From an uncultured Synergistia bacterium (GTDB lineage Bacteria; Eremiobacterota; SpSt-956; JAKJGF01): a DNA stretch of 9,646 nucleotides. The stretch's first letter is position 1. Each line of letters begins with the position of its first letter. A program made the position numbers and the translations under genes. The notes beneath the pieces are model-generated. The model searched no databases, had not been told where the DNA came from, and was given only the letters and a program-made list of their open reading frames with translations. Below are positions 1 to 7,288 of the stretch, piece by piece. The DNA lies in assembly GCA_937888925.1 (NCBI GenBank), contig CALARM010000633.1:1-9646 (forward strand). Direction: 5' to 3'.

Positions 1-221
1 AATTTAAAGAAAATAGAATTTTTATAGTAGACCTGATGGGACTTTCAGTTTTCGGGAAAAGCTCAGAAAAGGAGTGATTTTTTTAGAGGTTTAGAAAAAT
101 TTTTCTTGTAATTTTATTTTCGAGAGCTTAAAATTGAAGGAGAATTCTGGATTAAGATAATGAATTTTTAGAAGAAAAAAATAGTGTTTACTGGGAAGAA
201 AATTTTCGAGAGGCCTCACTT
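1..221. other. Gene-free left edge, possible end of an upstream plus-strand gene
   Basis: No complete gene is visible here. Plus-strand frame 3 is open from the window edge to a TGA at 75-77 and would give about 24 residues (including IFIVDLMGLSVFGKSSEKE). This may be the C-terminus of a gene starting outside the window, but the piece is too short to judge. The rest is very A/T-rich, with the 10-mer TTTTCGAGAG present twice (117-126 and 203-212). I see no convincing terminator for the minus-strand nucleotidase that ends at 222. Confidence 0.3.
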
Positions 222-1934
222 CTATTTAGGCAGGTGGCGGGGAGGAGGAGATGAAAAATTCAATCTTCCTTCTATTTTAGCCGTATCTGATGTGATCGGT
301 GAGTGGCTTTTTATATAATCTTTCAGTCCGTCTATAATCATTTTAGTATGATAGTTAAGATTTTTGCCTTCTTTAAATGTATCATACCAGTCTCCGCCTC
401 TTGCAAGGAAGTCACCTGTTGCTACACGGTATGTGCTGTTATCATCTAAAGGTTTACCCTGGATTTTTACATTTGATACCCTGCTGCCGGGAGGTTTTGA
501 CAGGTCTATATCTACGGCCATCCCTGATATATGGAGATTGCCTTTGCTTCTGGAAGAACTGTTTTCCATCAGGTCTTTTATCTGTTTGCCTGTGAGATCC
601 ATGGTTATAAGAACATCATCGAAAGGTTCTACTCTGTACAGATCTCCGAAGGTTATCTGCCCCTGTTTTATCTGAGATCTTATACCTCCTGAATTTATCA
701 TGGCCACAGAGGCACCTGTGGCTTCTCTCATAGCATCAGTAAAGACATTTCCCATAATACTTTCTGTTACTTTTGTCCTGTCATGTGTTAGTCCTACCTC
801 TGTTGCTCCTATAAGTTCGGATTTTTTCTTTGCTCCTTCTTCTACCACAGGAGCTATTATCTTTTCTATCTCAGGGTCGGAGGCGATTTCCTGATTTGCT
901 ACTGGTATAAGTTTATTATTGCACGACACAATCTTTTTAGTCTTACTGTCTATATTTATTTGAAGATTTCCTACGAATTTACTCTGAGAACCTGCCTGAA
1001 CTATTATTGTGTCATTTATTTTTTTTGCTTCTTCCATAGCTGTGTGGGAATGGCCTCCCACTATTACATCTATTCCTCTTACTTCCTGTGCCAGCTTTTC
1101 ATCTTCTGTATTTCCGCAGTGAGATAATACTGTTATAAGATCAACACCTCTGGCTCTGAGTTCCGGTATATATTTTTCAACGGTTTCTTTCTGATTTAAA
1201 AATGTCAGTCCATCTACATTTTTCGGGCTTGCTATCTCTTTTGTATCAGGTGTGATAAGTCCTATTATGCCTATTTTTAAACCGTTCACTTCTTTTATCG
1301 TATATGGCACTATGCCGTTCAGAAGCCTTTCCTGCTCATTGACTACATTACCTCCGAGCACAGGGCACTTTGATTCTCCTACCATATCTTCAAGGGCTTT
1401 TCTGGACCAATCAAATTCATGATTGCCTATTTCTATCGCATCATAACCAAGGTTATTCATTACTTCTATCATGGTTTTACCTTTTGTCAGACCAGATTCA
1501 TAACTGCCCTGGGCGAAATCCCCTCCGTCGAGAAGTAAATTTTTTCCTTCTGTTTCTTCTTTGAGTTCTCTTATTATCGTGCCCATGTAAGAAACCCCTC
1601 CGAAAGGCTCCCTTACAAGATAATTCTTTTTATCTTCTACCGGTAATATTGTTCCATGTATATCATTTGTATAGATTATATTTAAAGTCTTCAGCGCTTC
1701 TCCGGCAGGAGAAGGTTGCAGGGAAGACATGGCTGATGTGGCAATGGCTGTGTCTGAAGATGCTATTTTACAGGCATTTACAGGTGACGCAGACCATGAA
1801 GGAACATTTGTGTAGACATTTAAATCTTCAGGTGCTTTAACGCTTTCCTGAAATATATCCTCTTTCTTTTTGAAGACACGTAAAGAGTTTATTCTGTTAA
1901 GATTTTTATTTATTCCTATATGAGGTAATTTCAT
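222..1934 (-). CDS. 5'-nucleotidase / UshA-type metallophosphoesterase
   Basis: This 570-residue protein is a two-domain 5'-nucleotidase or 2',3'-cyclic phosphodiesterase of the UshA/NT5E type. The family hydrolyses nucleotides, UDP-sugars or related phosphoesters, usually outside the cytoplasm. The N-terminal calcineurin-like metallophosphoesterase domain (about 84-340) carries the full metal-binding set: TNDIHG (D91, H93), DGGDF (D139), GNHEF (N171, H172), SH (H272) and GGHSH (H295, H297). The C-terminal 5'-nucleotidase domain (about 375-545) has NSGGIRS (414-420), VEPFDD (435-440) and the FLARGGDWY segment (509-517). About 82 residues precede the first domain. They contain no hydrophobic signal peptide, which is odd for a family that is usually exported. 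ATG 1934 has no Shine-Dalgarno site, but a strong promoter sits so close upstream that the transcript would be leaderless. The gene is divergent from the histidine kinase. The family is certain; the exact substrate cannot be read from sequence. Confidence 0.95.
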   Translation of the reverse strand: MKLPHIGINKNLNRINSLRVFKKKEDIFQESVKAPEDLNVYTNVPSWSASPVNACKIASSDTAIATSAMSSLQPSPAGEALKTLNIIYTNDIHGTILPVEDKKNYLVREPFGGVSYMGTIIRELKEETEGKNLLLDGGDFAQGSYESGLTKGKTMIEVMNNLGYDAIEIGNHEFDWSRKALEDMVGESKCPVLGGNVVNEQERLLNGIVPYTIKEVNGLKIGIIGLITPDTKEIASPKNVDGLTFLNQKETVEKYIPELRARGVDLITVLSHCGNTEDEKLAQEVRGIDVIVGGHSHTAMEEAKKINDTIIVQAGSQSKFVGNLQINIDSKTKKIVSCNNKLIPVANQEIASDPEIEKIIAPVVEEGAKKKSELIGATEVGLTHDRTKVTESIMGNVFTDAMREATGASVAMINSGGIRSQIKQGQITFGDLYRVEPFDDVLITMDLTGKQIKDLMENSSSRSKGNLHISGMAVDIDLSKPPGSRVSNVKIQGKPLDDNSTYRVATGDFLARGGDWYDTFKEGKNLNYHTKMIIDGLKDYIKSHSPITSDTAKIEGRLNFSSPPPRHLPK

Positions 1935-1941
1935 AAATCAT

Positions 1942-1970
1942 ATTATATCACATATATAGCTCTCTGTGAA
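1942..1970 (-). promoter_or_regulatory. sigma70-type promoter of the nucleotidase gene
   Basis: On the minus strand a TTCACA -35 box (1970-1965, 5 of 6 consensus positions) is followed after exactly 17 nt by a perfect TATAAT -10 box (1947-1942). Transcription would start about 7 nt beyond the -10 box, near 1935, next to the ATG at 1934-1932. This predicts a leaderless or nearly leaderless mRNA, which fits the missing Shine-Dalgarno site. Confidence 0.6.
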
Positions 1971-2019
1971 TATTTTATGCAAAATTAATGGGCACTATTG
2001 CACTGAATTTTACCTTTTC

Positions 2020-2026
2020 GGAAGGA
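2020..2026 (+). promoter_or_regulatory. Ribosome binding site that sets the kinase start
   Basis: GGAAGGA lies 6 nt before ATG 2033, whereas the upstream in-frame ATG 1988 has no such site. A second good site, GGAAGGT (2068-2074), lies 6 nt before the in-frame ATG 2081, so 2081 remains a possible alternative start. Confidence 0.55.
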
Positions 2027-2032
2027 ATTTAT

Positions 2033-4903
2033 ATGTTAATGAGAGAAGAAATGATAAGTAAAAAAATGGAAGGTTATATTATGGAAGATAAAATCCTTCG
2101 GAATGAAATAGAAACTCTTAGAAACCGTGTGAGAGAACTTGAAGAACAATTAAATCTCTCAGAACTTCAAAGGATTGAAGCCTGTAAAATATCGGAGTCA
2201 CTCTGTAAGAATGAGAAAAAAATTCGAAATCTTATAGAAAATACCACAGATCTTCTCTGGGAAATAAATGAAAAAGGTATTTTTATTTATATAAGCCCTC
2301 ATTGTAACGAGCTTCTTGGATACAGACAGGAAGAAATTACAGGAAAATCCCCTTTTGATTTTATGGCTTATGAAGAAAGCATTAGAGTAAGACCTCTTTT
2401 TGAAAAAGAAATATCGCAGGGCAGACCTTTTAAAAATCTGGAAAATACCTGGCTTCATAGAGACGGATACCATGTCGTTCTGGAAACCAGTGGTAATCCT
2501 GTCTTTAATTCTCTGAATGAATTTACCGGTTATATTGGCATATGCCGTAATATTACAAACCATAAAGAAGCAGACAAGGCCCTCAGGGAAAGTGAGGAAA
2601 ATTTTCGCAGAATTATAGAACATATACCGAGTATATATTATTCACATAATACAGATAATATTCTTACCTATCTCAGTCCTCAGGCAAAGGAAATTCTTGA
2701 TTGTGAACCGGAAGAAACTCCTGTTAACTGGCAGGATTTTTTAAGTGACAATCCTTTAAACAGAGAAGCTGTCGTAAATACCAGAAAAGCAATTGACACA
2801 TGTGAAAGACAGAAACCTTATATGGTGGAACTTTTAACTCCCTGTGAAAGGCGTGTAATAGGGGAAATAAGAGAAAGTCCTGTGGTGAAATATGGCAAAA
2901 CCGTTGCTGTTGTAGGAACTTTTACAGATATTACAGAGAAAAAGAAAATAGAAGAAGCCCTTACTGAAAGTGAAAAATATTTCAGGAAGCTCATTGAACT
3001 TCTTCCACTCCCCATGTTTGTAATGTCACACGATAATAGAGTTGAATATTTAAATCCGAACTTTACAGAAATCCTTGGTTATACTATTGAAGATATTCCT
3101 ACTTTAAAGGAATGGTCACTCAATGCTTATCCTGATCCTGAATATAGAAAAAGAGTTATGGCAGAATGGGAATACGATATGGAGAATTTTACTTCTCTCG
3201 AACCTGTTGTAAAAACCTTTGATGTGACATGCAGGGACGGCACGGTGAGAAAAATTGTCTTCAGACCGGTAAAGATGGAAAATGATAAAATTTTTGTTAT
3301 TTTTGAAGATATTACAATCCGTAAGAAAACAGAAGAAGAACTCATAGAATCAAGAAAAATGTTACAGCTTGTGCTGGATACAATTCCTGCAAGGGTTTTC
3401 TGGAAAGACAGAAATTTTGTTTATATGGGATGTAATAGACTGCTTGCTCTTGATGTAGGACTTTCTTCTCCTGATGAGATTATCGGTAAAAGTGATTTTG
3501 AATTTGGAGGGATAGTTGAAACAGAACGTTATCGTTTCGATGATGCTATGGTCATGGAAACGGGAAAGCCAAAACTTGATTATGAAGAATCTCAGACAAC
3601 GCCTGACGGTAATACCAGATATTTAAAGACAAGCAAAATCCCTCTTTATGACAGAGATGGCCAGGTAGTAGGATTACTCGGCACATATGAAGACATTACA
3701 GACCGTAAAAAAGCAGAAGAAGATAGACGGAAACTGGAAAAAAAGATGGAACATACACAGAAACTGGAAAGTCTCGGAATACTTGCAGGAGGTATTGCCC
3801 ATGATTTTAATAACCTGCTTGTAGCAATACTCGGTAATGCAGAACTTGCTCTTCTGGAATTACCTTCCGACTCTCCTGCAAAATTTTATCTTTCGGAAAT
3901 AGAAAATACTTCTCTCAGAGCTGCTGATTTATGTAAACAGATGCTTGCCTACGCAGGGAAAGGACGCCTCGCTGTAGAGCCTCTCAATATTTCCCTTTTA
4001 GTCAGAGAAATGTCTCAAATGCTCGAAGTTTCTATCTCCAGAAAAGCTATAATCAGATATAAATTCCAGAAAGATATCCCTGCAATAGAAGCTGATGCCA
4101 CACAGATCCGGCAGGTTATTATGAATCTTATTATAAATGCTTCTGAAGCCATTAAGGATAAGGATGGTGTTATATCCGTTTCTACCGGTTCAGTGTTCTG
4201 TGACTCTTCTTATATGTCCGGTTCTTATCTGTATGAACAGCTTCCTGAAGGTGATTATGTGTATCTGGAAATCTCTGATACGGGAAGCGGTATGGATAAA
4301 GCGACTCAGATGAAAATTTTTGATCCCTTCTTCACAACCAAATTTGCAGGAAGAGGTCTCGGACTTGCAGCAGTTCTCGGTATAGTCAGGGGACATAAAG
4401 GTTTTCTTAAATTATACAGTGAAACTGAAAAAGGTACTAATTTTAAAGTCTTCTTCCCTGCATTGAAAAATACTGCAGAAGAAATTTCCAGAGATGTGAA
4501 TAAAGTGAAAAACTGGCAGGGAACAGGAACAGTTCTTCTTGTGGACGACGATCAGGCTGTAATGGATGTAACAGGCCCTATGCTGAAAAAACTCGGTTTC
4601 AGAGTTTTAAATGCCATGAACGGACAGGAAGCGCTGCAAATTCTCTCTTCCAGACAGTCTCAGGAGGAAAAAGAGAACATTGTCTGTATCATAATGGATA
4701 TGACTATGCCACATATGGATGGTGAAGAAACTTTTCGTGAATTGAGAAAATTAACAATAAATATACCTGTCATACTTTCAAGTGGTTACAGCGAACAGGA
4801 AGTCATAGAGCGTTTTACCGGAAAAGGACTTGCAGGTTTCCTTCAAAAACCATATAAACTGGGTAACCTGATTGAGATATTACAGAAAATAATTTCCTCC
4901 TGA
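2033..4903 (+). CDS. Hybrid sensor histidine kinase with four PAS domains and a receiver
   Basis: This 956-residue cytoplasmic hybrid kinase autophosphorylates on histidine and passes the phosphate to its own receiver domain. Residues about 17-55 form a charged coiled coil, followed by four PAS/PAC units (about 63-177, 188-302, 313-428, 438-560). Each ends in the usual ITxxKxxE-type linker (for example ITNHKEADKAL, ITEKKKIEEAL). The H-box GGIAHDFNNLL carries the phospho-acceptor H590 in the HDFNN context. The ATPase domain has the N-box NLIINASEA (N702), DTGSGM (D749) and GRGLGL (773-778). The C-terminal receiver (about 832-955) has the acidic DDD (838-840), phospho-acceptor D889 in MDMTMPHMDG, and K939 in QKPY. 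No transmembrane segment is visible, so the signal is probably internal (redox, ligand or light-type PAS cofactors). The start at 2033 is chosen for its ribosome binding site; an in-frame ATG at 1988 would add 15 residues. There is no DNA-binding output domain, so a phosphotransfer or regulator partner outside the window is likely. Confidence 0.95.
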   Translation: MLMREEMISKKMEGYIMEDKILRNEIETLRNRVRELEEQLNLSELQRIEACKISESLCKNEKKIRNLIENTTDLLWEINEKGIFIYISPHCNELLGYRQEEITGKSPFDFMAYEESIRVRPLFEKEISQGRPFKNLENTWLHRDGYHVVLETSGNPVFNSLNEFTGYIGICRNITNHKEADKALRESEENFRRIIEHIPSIYYSHNTDNILTYLSPQAKEILDCEPEETPVNWQDFLSDNPLNREAVVNTRKAIDTCERQKPYMVELLTPCERRVIGEIRESPVVKYGKTVAVVGTFTDITEKKKIEEALTESEKYFRKLIELLPLPMFVMSHDNRVEYLNPNFTEILGYTIEDIPTLKEWSLNAYPDPEYRKRVMAEWEYDMENFTSLEPVVKTFDVTCRDGTVRKIVFRPVKMENDKIFVIFEDITIRKKTEEELIESRKMLQLVLDTIPARVFWKDRNFVYMGCNRLLALDVGLSSPDEIIGKSDFEFGGIVETERYRFDDAMVMETGKPKLDYEESQTTPDGNTRYLKTSKIPLYDRDGQVVGLLGTYEDITDRKKAEEDRRKLEKKMEHTQKLESLGILAGGIAHDFNNLLVAILGNAELALLELPSDSPAKFYLSEIENTSLRAADLCKQMLAYAGKGRLAVEPLNISLLVREMSQMLEVSISRKAIIRYKFQKDIPAIEADATQIRQVIMNLIINASEAIKDKDGVISVSTGSVFCDSSYMSGSYLYEQLPEGDYVYLEISDTGSGMDKATQMKIFDPFFTTKFAGRGLGLAAVLGIVRGHKGFLKLYSETEKGTNFKVFFPALKNTAEEISRDVNKVKNWQGTGTVLLVDDDQAVMDVTGPMLKKLGFRVLNAMNGQEALQILSSRQSQEEKENIVCIIMDMTMPHMDGEETFRELRKLTINIPVILSSGYSEQEVIERFTGKGLAGFLQKPYKLGNLIEILQKIISS

Positions 4904-4905
4904 TA

Positions 4906-5010
4906 CTACTTTCCCTTCACATCAGGGCGTTTTATTAAATGCCCCTGCTCACCCTTTATGACCGGTTCGGCCACAACGAAGTATGAGAATTTGTTCCTCC
5001 TGTCACGCAT
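4906..5010 (-). other. Possible 34-residue ORF or dispersed repeat between convergent genes
   Basis: In the gap between the kinase and thyX, which looks richer in G+C than its neighbours, the minus strand reads from ATG (5010-5008) to TAG (4908-4906) without interruption. It gives 34 residues starting MRDRRNKFSYFVVAEP and ending LIKRPDVKGK. There is no Shine-Dalgarno site, and the start lies inside a short tandem repeat (acgcatt, twice in 5005-5018, then acg). The composition is protein-like, but an ORF this short can arise by chance. It could equally be part of an intergenic repeat family. I do not recognise it. Confidence 0.2.
4925..4944. other. Hairpin between convergent genes
   Basis: GGGCGTTT (4925-4932) pairs with AAATGCCC (4937-4944), one G-T wobble included, around a TATT loop. 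It lies 22 bp after the kinase stop and about 90 bp beyond the thyX stop. It could help end transcription from either side, but neither strand has a run of T after it, so it is not a classical intrinsic terminator. Confidence 0.35.
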
Positions 5011-5034
5011 TACGCATTACGATTCTTATATAAA

Positions 5035-5637
5035 TTAATCCTGTTCTTTTTGATATTCTTCCTGTCTGTTTAATACATCATTGTCAAAAAAAGCAGGAGC
5101 TTCTTTTATAAGGATTTTCTTTATTTCTTCCGCAATTTCCCTTATTTCCCACTGGGCGGATCTGTCTGTGCGAAGTTTCACAAAATCCCACCAGGCCTGA
5201 AAATTCCCGCTTACTACCAGACGGGTAAGGCATGCATTTGGAAGCATATACCTGGCATCTTCTTTCGGTATTCCCATTTCAAGCAGTTCGTTATAGGAAT
5301 TTTTTATATGATCCAGGCTGTTTTTAAAAAATAATTTTGCTTCTTTATTATTTTTTATACTCTCAGGTATGACAAAATCACTCTCAAAGGTCACATATCT
5401 CTGGCTTTCCTGTGTATATGCCAGATGAGTATGTCTTACCAGTTGATGACTGCATGCACGGCTGCAGATTATTTCAAAAGAAGCATTGCAGTGACGTCCT
5501 ACAGAAAGATGACCTTTTTTTATAAGTTTCTTTACAAATTCTTCCGAATTCTCCCTGCATTCTGTAGCAGTTGATGTTCTCGCCGCATATTCTATAGTTT
5601 TTGCATATTCAGGTGTTATAAACAACAGTTTAACCAT
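5035..5637 (-). CDS. thyX: FAD-dependent thymidylate synthase ThyX
   Basis: ThyX methylates dUMP to dTMP using methylene-tetrahydrofolate, with FAD and NADPH supplying the reducing power. It replaces the unrelated ThyA. The 200-residue protein, slightly short for the family, shows the signature region SHQLVRHTHLAYTQESQRY (63-81) with the RHx7S spacing: R68, H69, S78 and R80. It also shows DARYMLP (127-133) and LRTDRSAQWEIR (155-166), which matches the family's LRxxxxAQxEIR motif. Two positions differ from the usual pattern: the third residue of RHR is T70, and the arginine normally found in the N-x-R segment is Q147 (GNFQAWW). The enzyme is probably still active because most dUMP- and FAD-contacting positions remain. 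It lies 13 nt after the dCMP deaminase stop, in the same operon, with GGAGT (5650-5646) directly after the upstream TAA and 8 nt before its ATG, so the two genes are probably translationally coupled. Confidence 0.93.
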   Translation of the reverse strand: MVKLLFITPEYAKTIEYAARTSTATECRENSEEFVKKLIKKGHLSVGRHCNASFEIICSRACSHQLVRHTHLAYTQESQRYVTFESDFVIPESIKNNKEAKLFFKNSLDHIKNSYNELLEMGIPKEDARYMLPNACLTRLVVSGNFQAWWDFVKLRTDRSAQWEIREIAEEIKKILIKEAPAFFDNDVLNRQEEYQKEQD

Positions 5638-5645
5638 AGTTCTTT

Positions 5646-5650
5646 ACTCC
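5646..5650 (-). promoter_or_regulatory. Ribosome binding site of thyX, abutting the upstream stop codon
   Basis: On the minus strand the deaminase TAA (5653-5651) is followed immediately by GGAGT and then, after 8 nt, by the thyX ATG. This arrangement suits translational coupling of the two genes. Confidence 0.7.
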
Positions 5651-6085
5651 TTATTTAATCTCAAAGATTTTATGTTTTGTTATGATTCTTTTTATACCTG
5701 CATTTTTAATTATATTTATACATATGCCACATGGTGCTGTTTCCTCAATTACTTCACCTGTATCAATATCTTCCCCGTAAAGATAGAGATCTGCATCAAT
5801 ACATAGTTTTCTTCCTGCTGAAATAATAGCGTTCATTTCCGCATGGACAGCAACGCATTTTTCATATTGTTCTCCATGTGGTATATTCTGTTCTTTTCTG
5901 GGACAGATATTTTTTTCACAGCAGTTTACCTCACCTCTGGCACTACCGTTATAACCTGTCCCTACTATTTCATCGTTATTTACTATGATTGAACCGTACC
6001 GTCTCCTCAAACATGTAGACCGCAGAGAAACAGACCTGGCAATATTTAAGTAATATTCTCTTTTAGTGATCCGCAAGGTTAACAT
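5651..6085 (-). CDS. Deoxycytidylate (dCMP) deaminase
   Basis: This 144-residue zinc enzyme converts dCMP to dUMP, the substrate of the ThyX encoded next. The zinc/catalytic motif is VHAEMNA (H81 as ligand, E83 as proton shuttle) plus PCGIC (C119, C122). The N-terminal RSTCLRRRYGSIIV (22-35) and TGYNGSARG (43-51) are characteristic of the dCMP deaminase/ComEB family rather than cytidine or guanine deaminases. The GYNG segment is the one linked to dCTP activation in phage T4 enzyme. Extra cysteines (C55, C56, C61) could help bind a second, structural zinc. The start is uncertain: ATG 6085 has GGGG only 2 nt upstream, which is too close, while the in-frame TTG at 6076 would be 11 nt from it and would begin at the usual family start (xRITKREYYLNIA). 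The gene is first in a two-gene operon with thyX. Confidence 0.92.
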   Translation of the reverse strand: MLTLRITKREYYLNIARSVSLRSTCLRRRYGSIIVNNDEIVGTGYNGSARGEVNCCEKNICPRKEQNIPHGEQYEKCVAVHAEMNAIISAGRKLCIDADLYLYGEDIDTGEVIEETAPCGICINIIKNAGIKRIITKHKIFEIK

Positions 6086-6110
6086 TACCCCTTTACGTGA
6101 TGATTAAATA

Positions 6111-6151
6111 TTAATGGCTTACTTTGCTATATGATTTGAGTAAGCCATTAA
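6111..6151 (-). terminator. 13-bp stem hairpin, likely terminator of the EF-hand-like gene
   Basis: TTAATGGCTTACT (6111-6123) is perfectly complementary to AGTAAGCCATTAA (6139-6151), with a 15-nt loop. It starts about 60 nt after the stop of the minus-strand gene ending at 6211 and lies just upstream of the dCMP deaminase. The following minus-strand sequence (TATTTAATC) is only moderately T-rich, so this may be a weak terminator or a leader structure of the dCMP deaminase-thyX operon. The promoter of that operon must also lie nearby, but I cannot point to convincing boxes. Confidence 0.55.
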
Positions 6152-6210
6152 ACAAATAAAATATCACAAAATTTTAAAAAAAGCAAGGTGAAATTTTTTC
6201 TATGATCCAG

Positions 6211-7206
6211 CTAACTATTACATAAAACAGATCCTTTATACCTGAAAAATACCTCCCCTATAGTTCCCTGGCTTCCGTCAGACCTTTTAAAGCCTGCAGT
6301 TTCTTTTATATAATTACTGTTGTTGTAAAACCCGCCTTTTTTCTTTCCGCTGAGAGAAATTTCACTTATGTCAAGGCAGTCAAGTGCATATAATTCACTG
6401 TTTTTACCTGTAACTACCATTACTTTCAGATCTTTAAATACAGGATCATCTTTGCTAATAATGGAGTCATTATTGCTGTCAAATTTCGCCAGTTCCATAA
6501 AACCGTCTTCCGCCCCGTTCTGATCTCCGAATAATTCTGTACCGGACGTTATTTTCCCGTCATGATTTCTGTCAAGTGCGAGAAGGCCGTCTCCGCCTGT
6601 CGCAAAAGCAGTTTTTTCATCTGTACCGTCGCCGTTTATGTCGAAGTTTATGCCTTTTTTAAGAGTAGTTGTTTCTATGCCATCACCGTCTAAATCCAGC
6701 ACAAGAGGATCTGCCATGGCTCCTTCCACTTCTACTCTTGTCCGTCCGCTTTGAATGTCGAAAGTAAAATTGACTGTCATTTCCAGACTCTGTGCCCTGG
6801 TGGTATCTTTCTGGATCTGGTAAATATTACTGTCCCTGTTTTTAATACTGTCAGAAAGACCTTTGAATTTTTTCAGAAAGTCATCTTTGAGGTCTTTACC
6901 CTTTACTTCCGAGAGATAATCAAGTAACATCAGAAGCTTTTTCATTACAGGATCTTCTGATGACCAGTCAAAAAACTCTTCTGTTTTCTCTTCTCTTTGC
7001 ATTTTCATGTTCATGGAAAAAGAAATTTTTACCTGAGATGATTCAGAGTTGATACTGGCAAAAAATCGTGCTTCCTGAGAAATAGAAACGGATTGGTTGT
7101 ATGAGAAGCTCTCTTTATCTTTTGTTATTTCCAGTGAGGATTTCTGTTTTGCCTCCTGAAAATATGAAACCTGTAAAGAAGTTCTGTTATTGATAGATAG
7201 ATCCAC
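6211..7206 (-). CDS. EF-hand-like calcium-binding cassette protein, function unknown
   Basis: This 331-residue protein has two parts (numbering from GTG 7206). Residues 1-165 are hydrophilic and Ser/Lys/Glu-rich, with no signal peptide or membrane segment and no family I recognise. Residues about 166-330 are a cassette found in many large RTX-like and surface proteins. It starts DPLVLDLDGDGIE and carries four Dx[DN]x[DN]G-type loops: DLDGDGIE (171-178), DINGDGTDE (189-197), DRNHDGKITSG (212-222) and DSNNDSIISKDD (243-254). GTELFGD (222-228) and the closing KRSDGSQGTIGEVFF (about 307-321) are also typical. It probably binds several calcium ions. Proteins with this cassette are often exported by type I systems, but no RTX nonapeptides are seen and no exporter is nearby. 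I chose GTG 7206 because a strong GGAGG sits 8 nt before it; the longer reading from ATG 7221 would place that site inside the coding sequence. The N-terminus shares TSLQxSY with the repeat protein at 8360-8752. Confidence 0.85.
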   Translation of the reverse strand: MDLSINNRTSLQVSYFQEAKQKSSLEITKDKESFSYNQSVSISQEARFFASINSESSQVKISFSMNMKMQREEKTEEFFDWSSEDPVMKKLLMLLDYLSEVKGKDLKDDFLKKFKGLSDSIKNRDSNIYQIQKDTTRAQSLEMTVNFTFDIQSGRTRVEVEGAMADPLVLDLDGDGIETTTLKKGINFDINGDGTDEKTAFATGGDGLLALDRNHDGKITSGTELFGDQNGAEDGFMELAKFDSNNDSIISKDDPVFKDLKVMVVTGKNSELYALDCLDISEISLSGKKKGGFYNNSNYIKETAGFKRSDGSQGTIGEVFFRYKGSVLCNS

Positions 7207-7214
7207 TTGGGTCA

Positions 7215-7219
7215 CCTCC
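7215..7219 (-). promoter_or_regulatory. Shine-Dalgarno GGAGG that decides the GTG start
   Basis: On the minus strand GGAGGTGA begins at 7219, and the GTG at 7206-7204 follows GGAGG after 8 nt. ATG 7221 overlaps the site and has only a distant GGAAAG upstream, so GTG is the more credible start. Confidence 0.65.
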
Positions 7220-7288
7220 ATGTGACTTTTATCTTTCCATAGTTTTTTATAATAGTTTTAAATATTACTGATTTTTTACAATATCTAT

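Noticed and set aside
364..675. 103-residue plus-strand ORF opposite the nucleotidase
   Set aside because: It lies wholly antisense to a clear metallophosphoesterase domain gene and has no family motifs or ribosome binding site.
2198..2623. 141-residue minus-strand ORF opposite the first PAS region
   Set aside because: It is a shadow of the kinase reading frame, Phe/Ile/Lys-rich in the way reverse-complemented A/T-rich coding DNA often is.
4925..4944. Intrinsic terminator between the kinase and thyX
   Set aside because: The hairpin is real on paper, but neither strand has a T-run after it. It is listed only as a hairpin.
6211..7206. Type I-secreted RTX toxin
   Set aside because: The EF-hand-like loops occur in RTX proteins, but there are no GGxGxDxxx nonapeptides, no toxin domain and no ABC exporter genes nearby.
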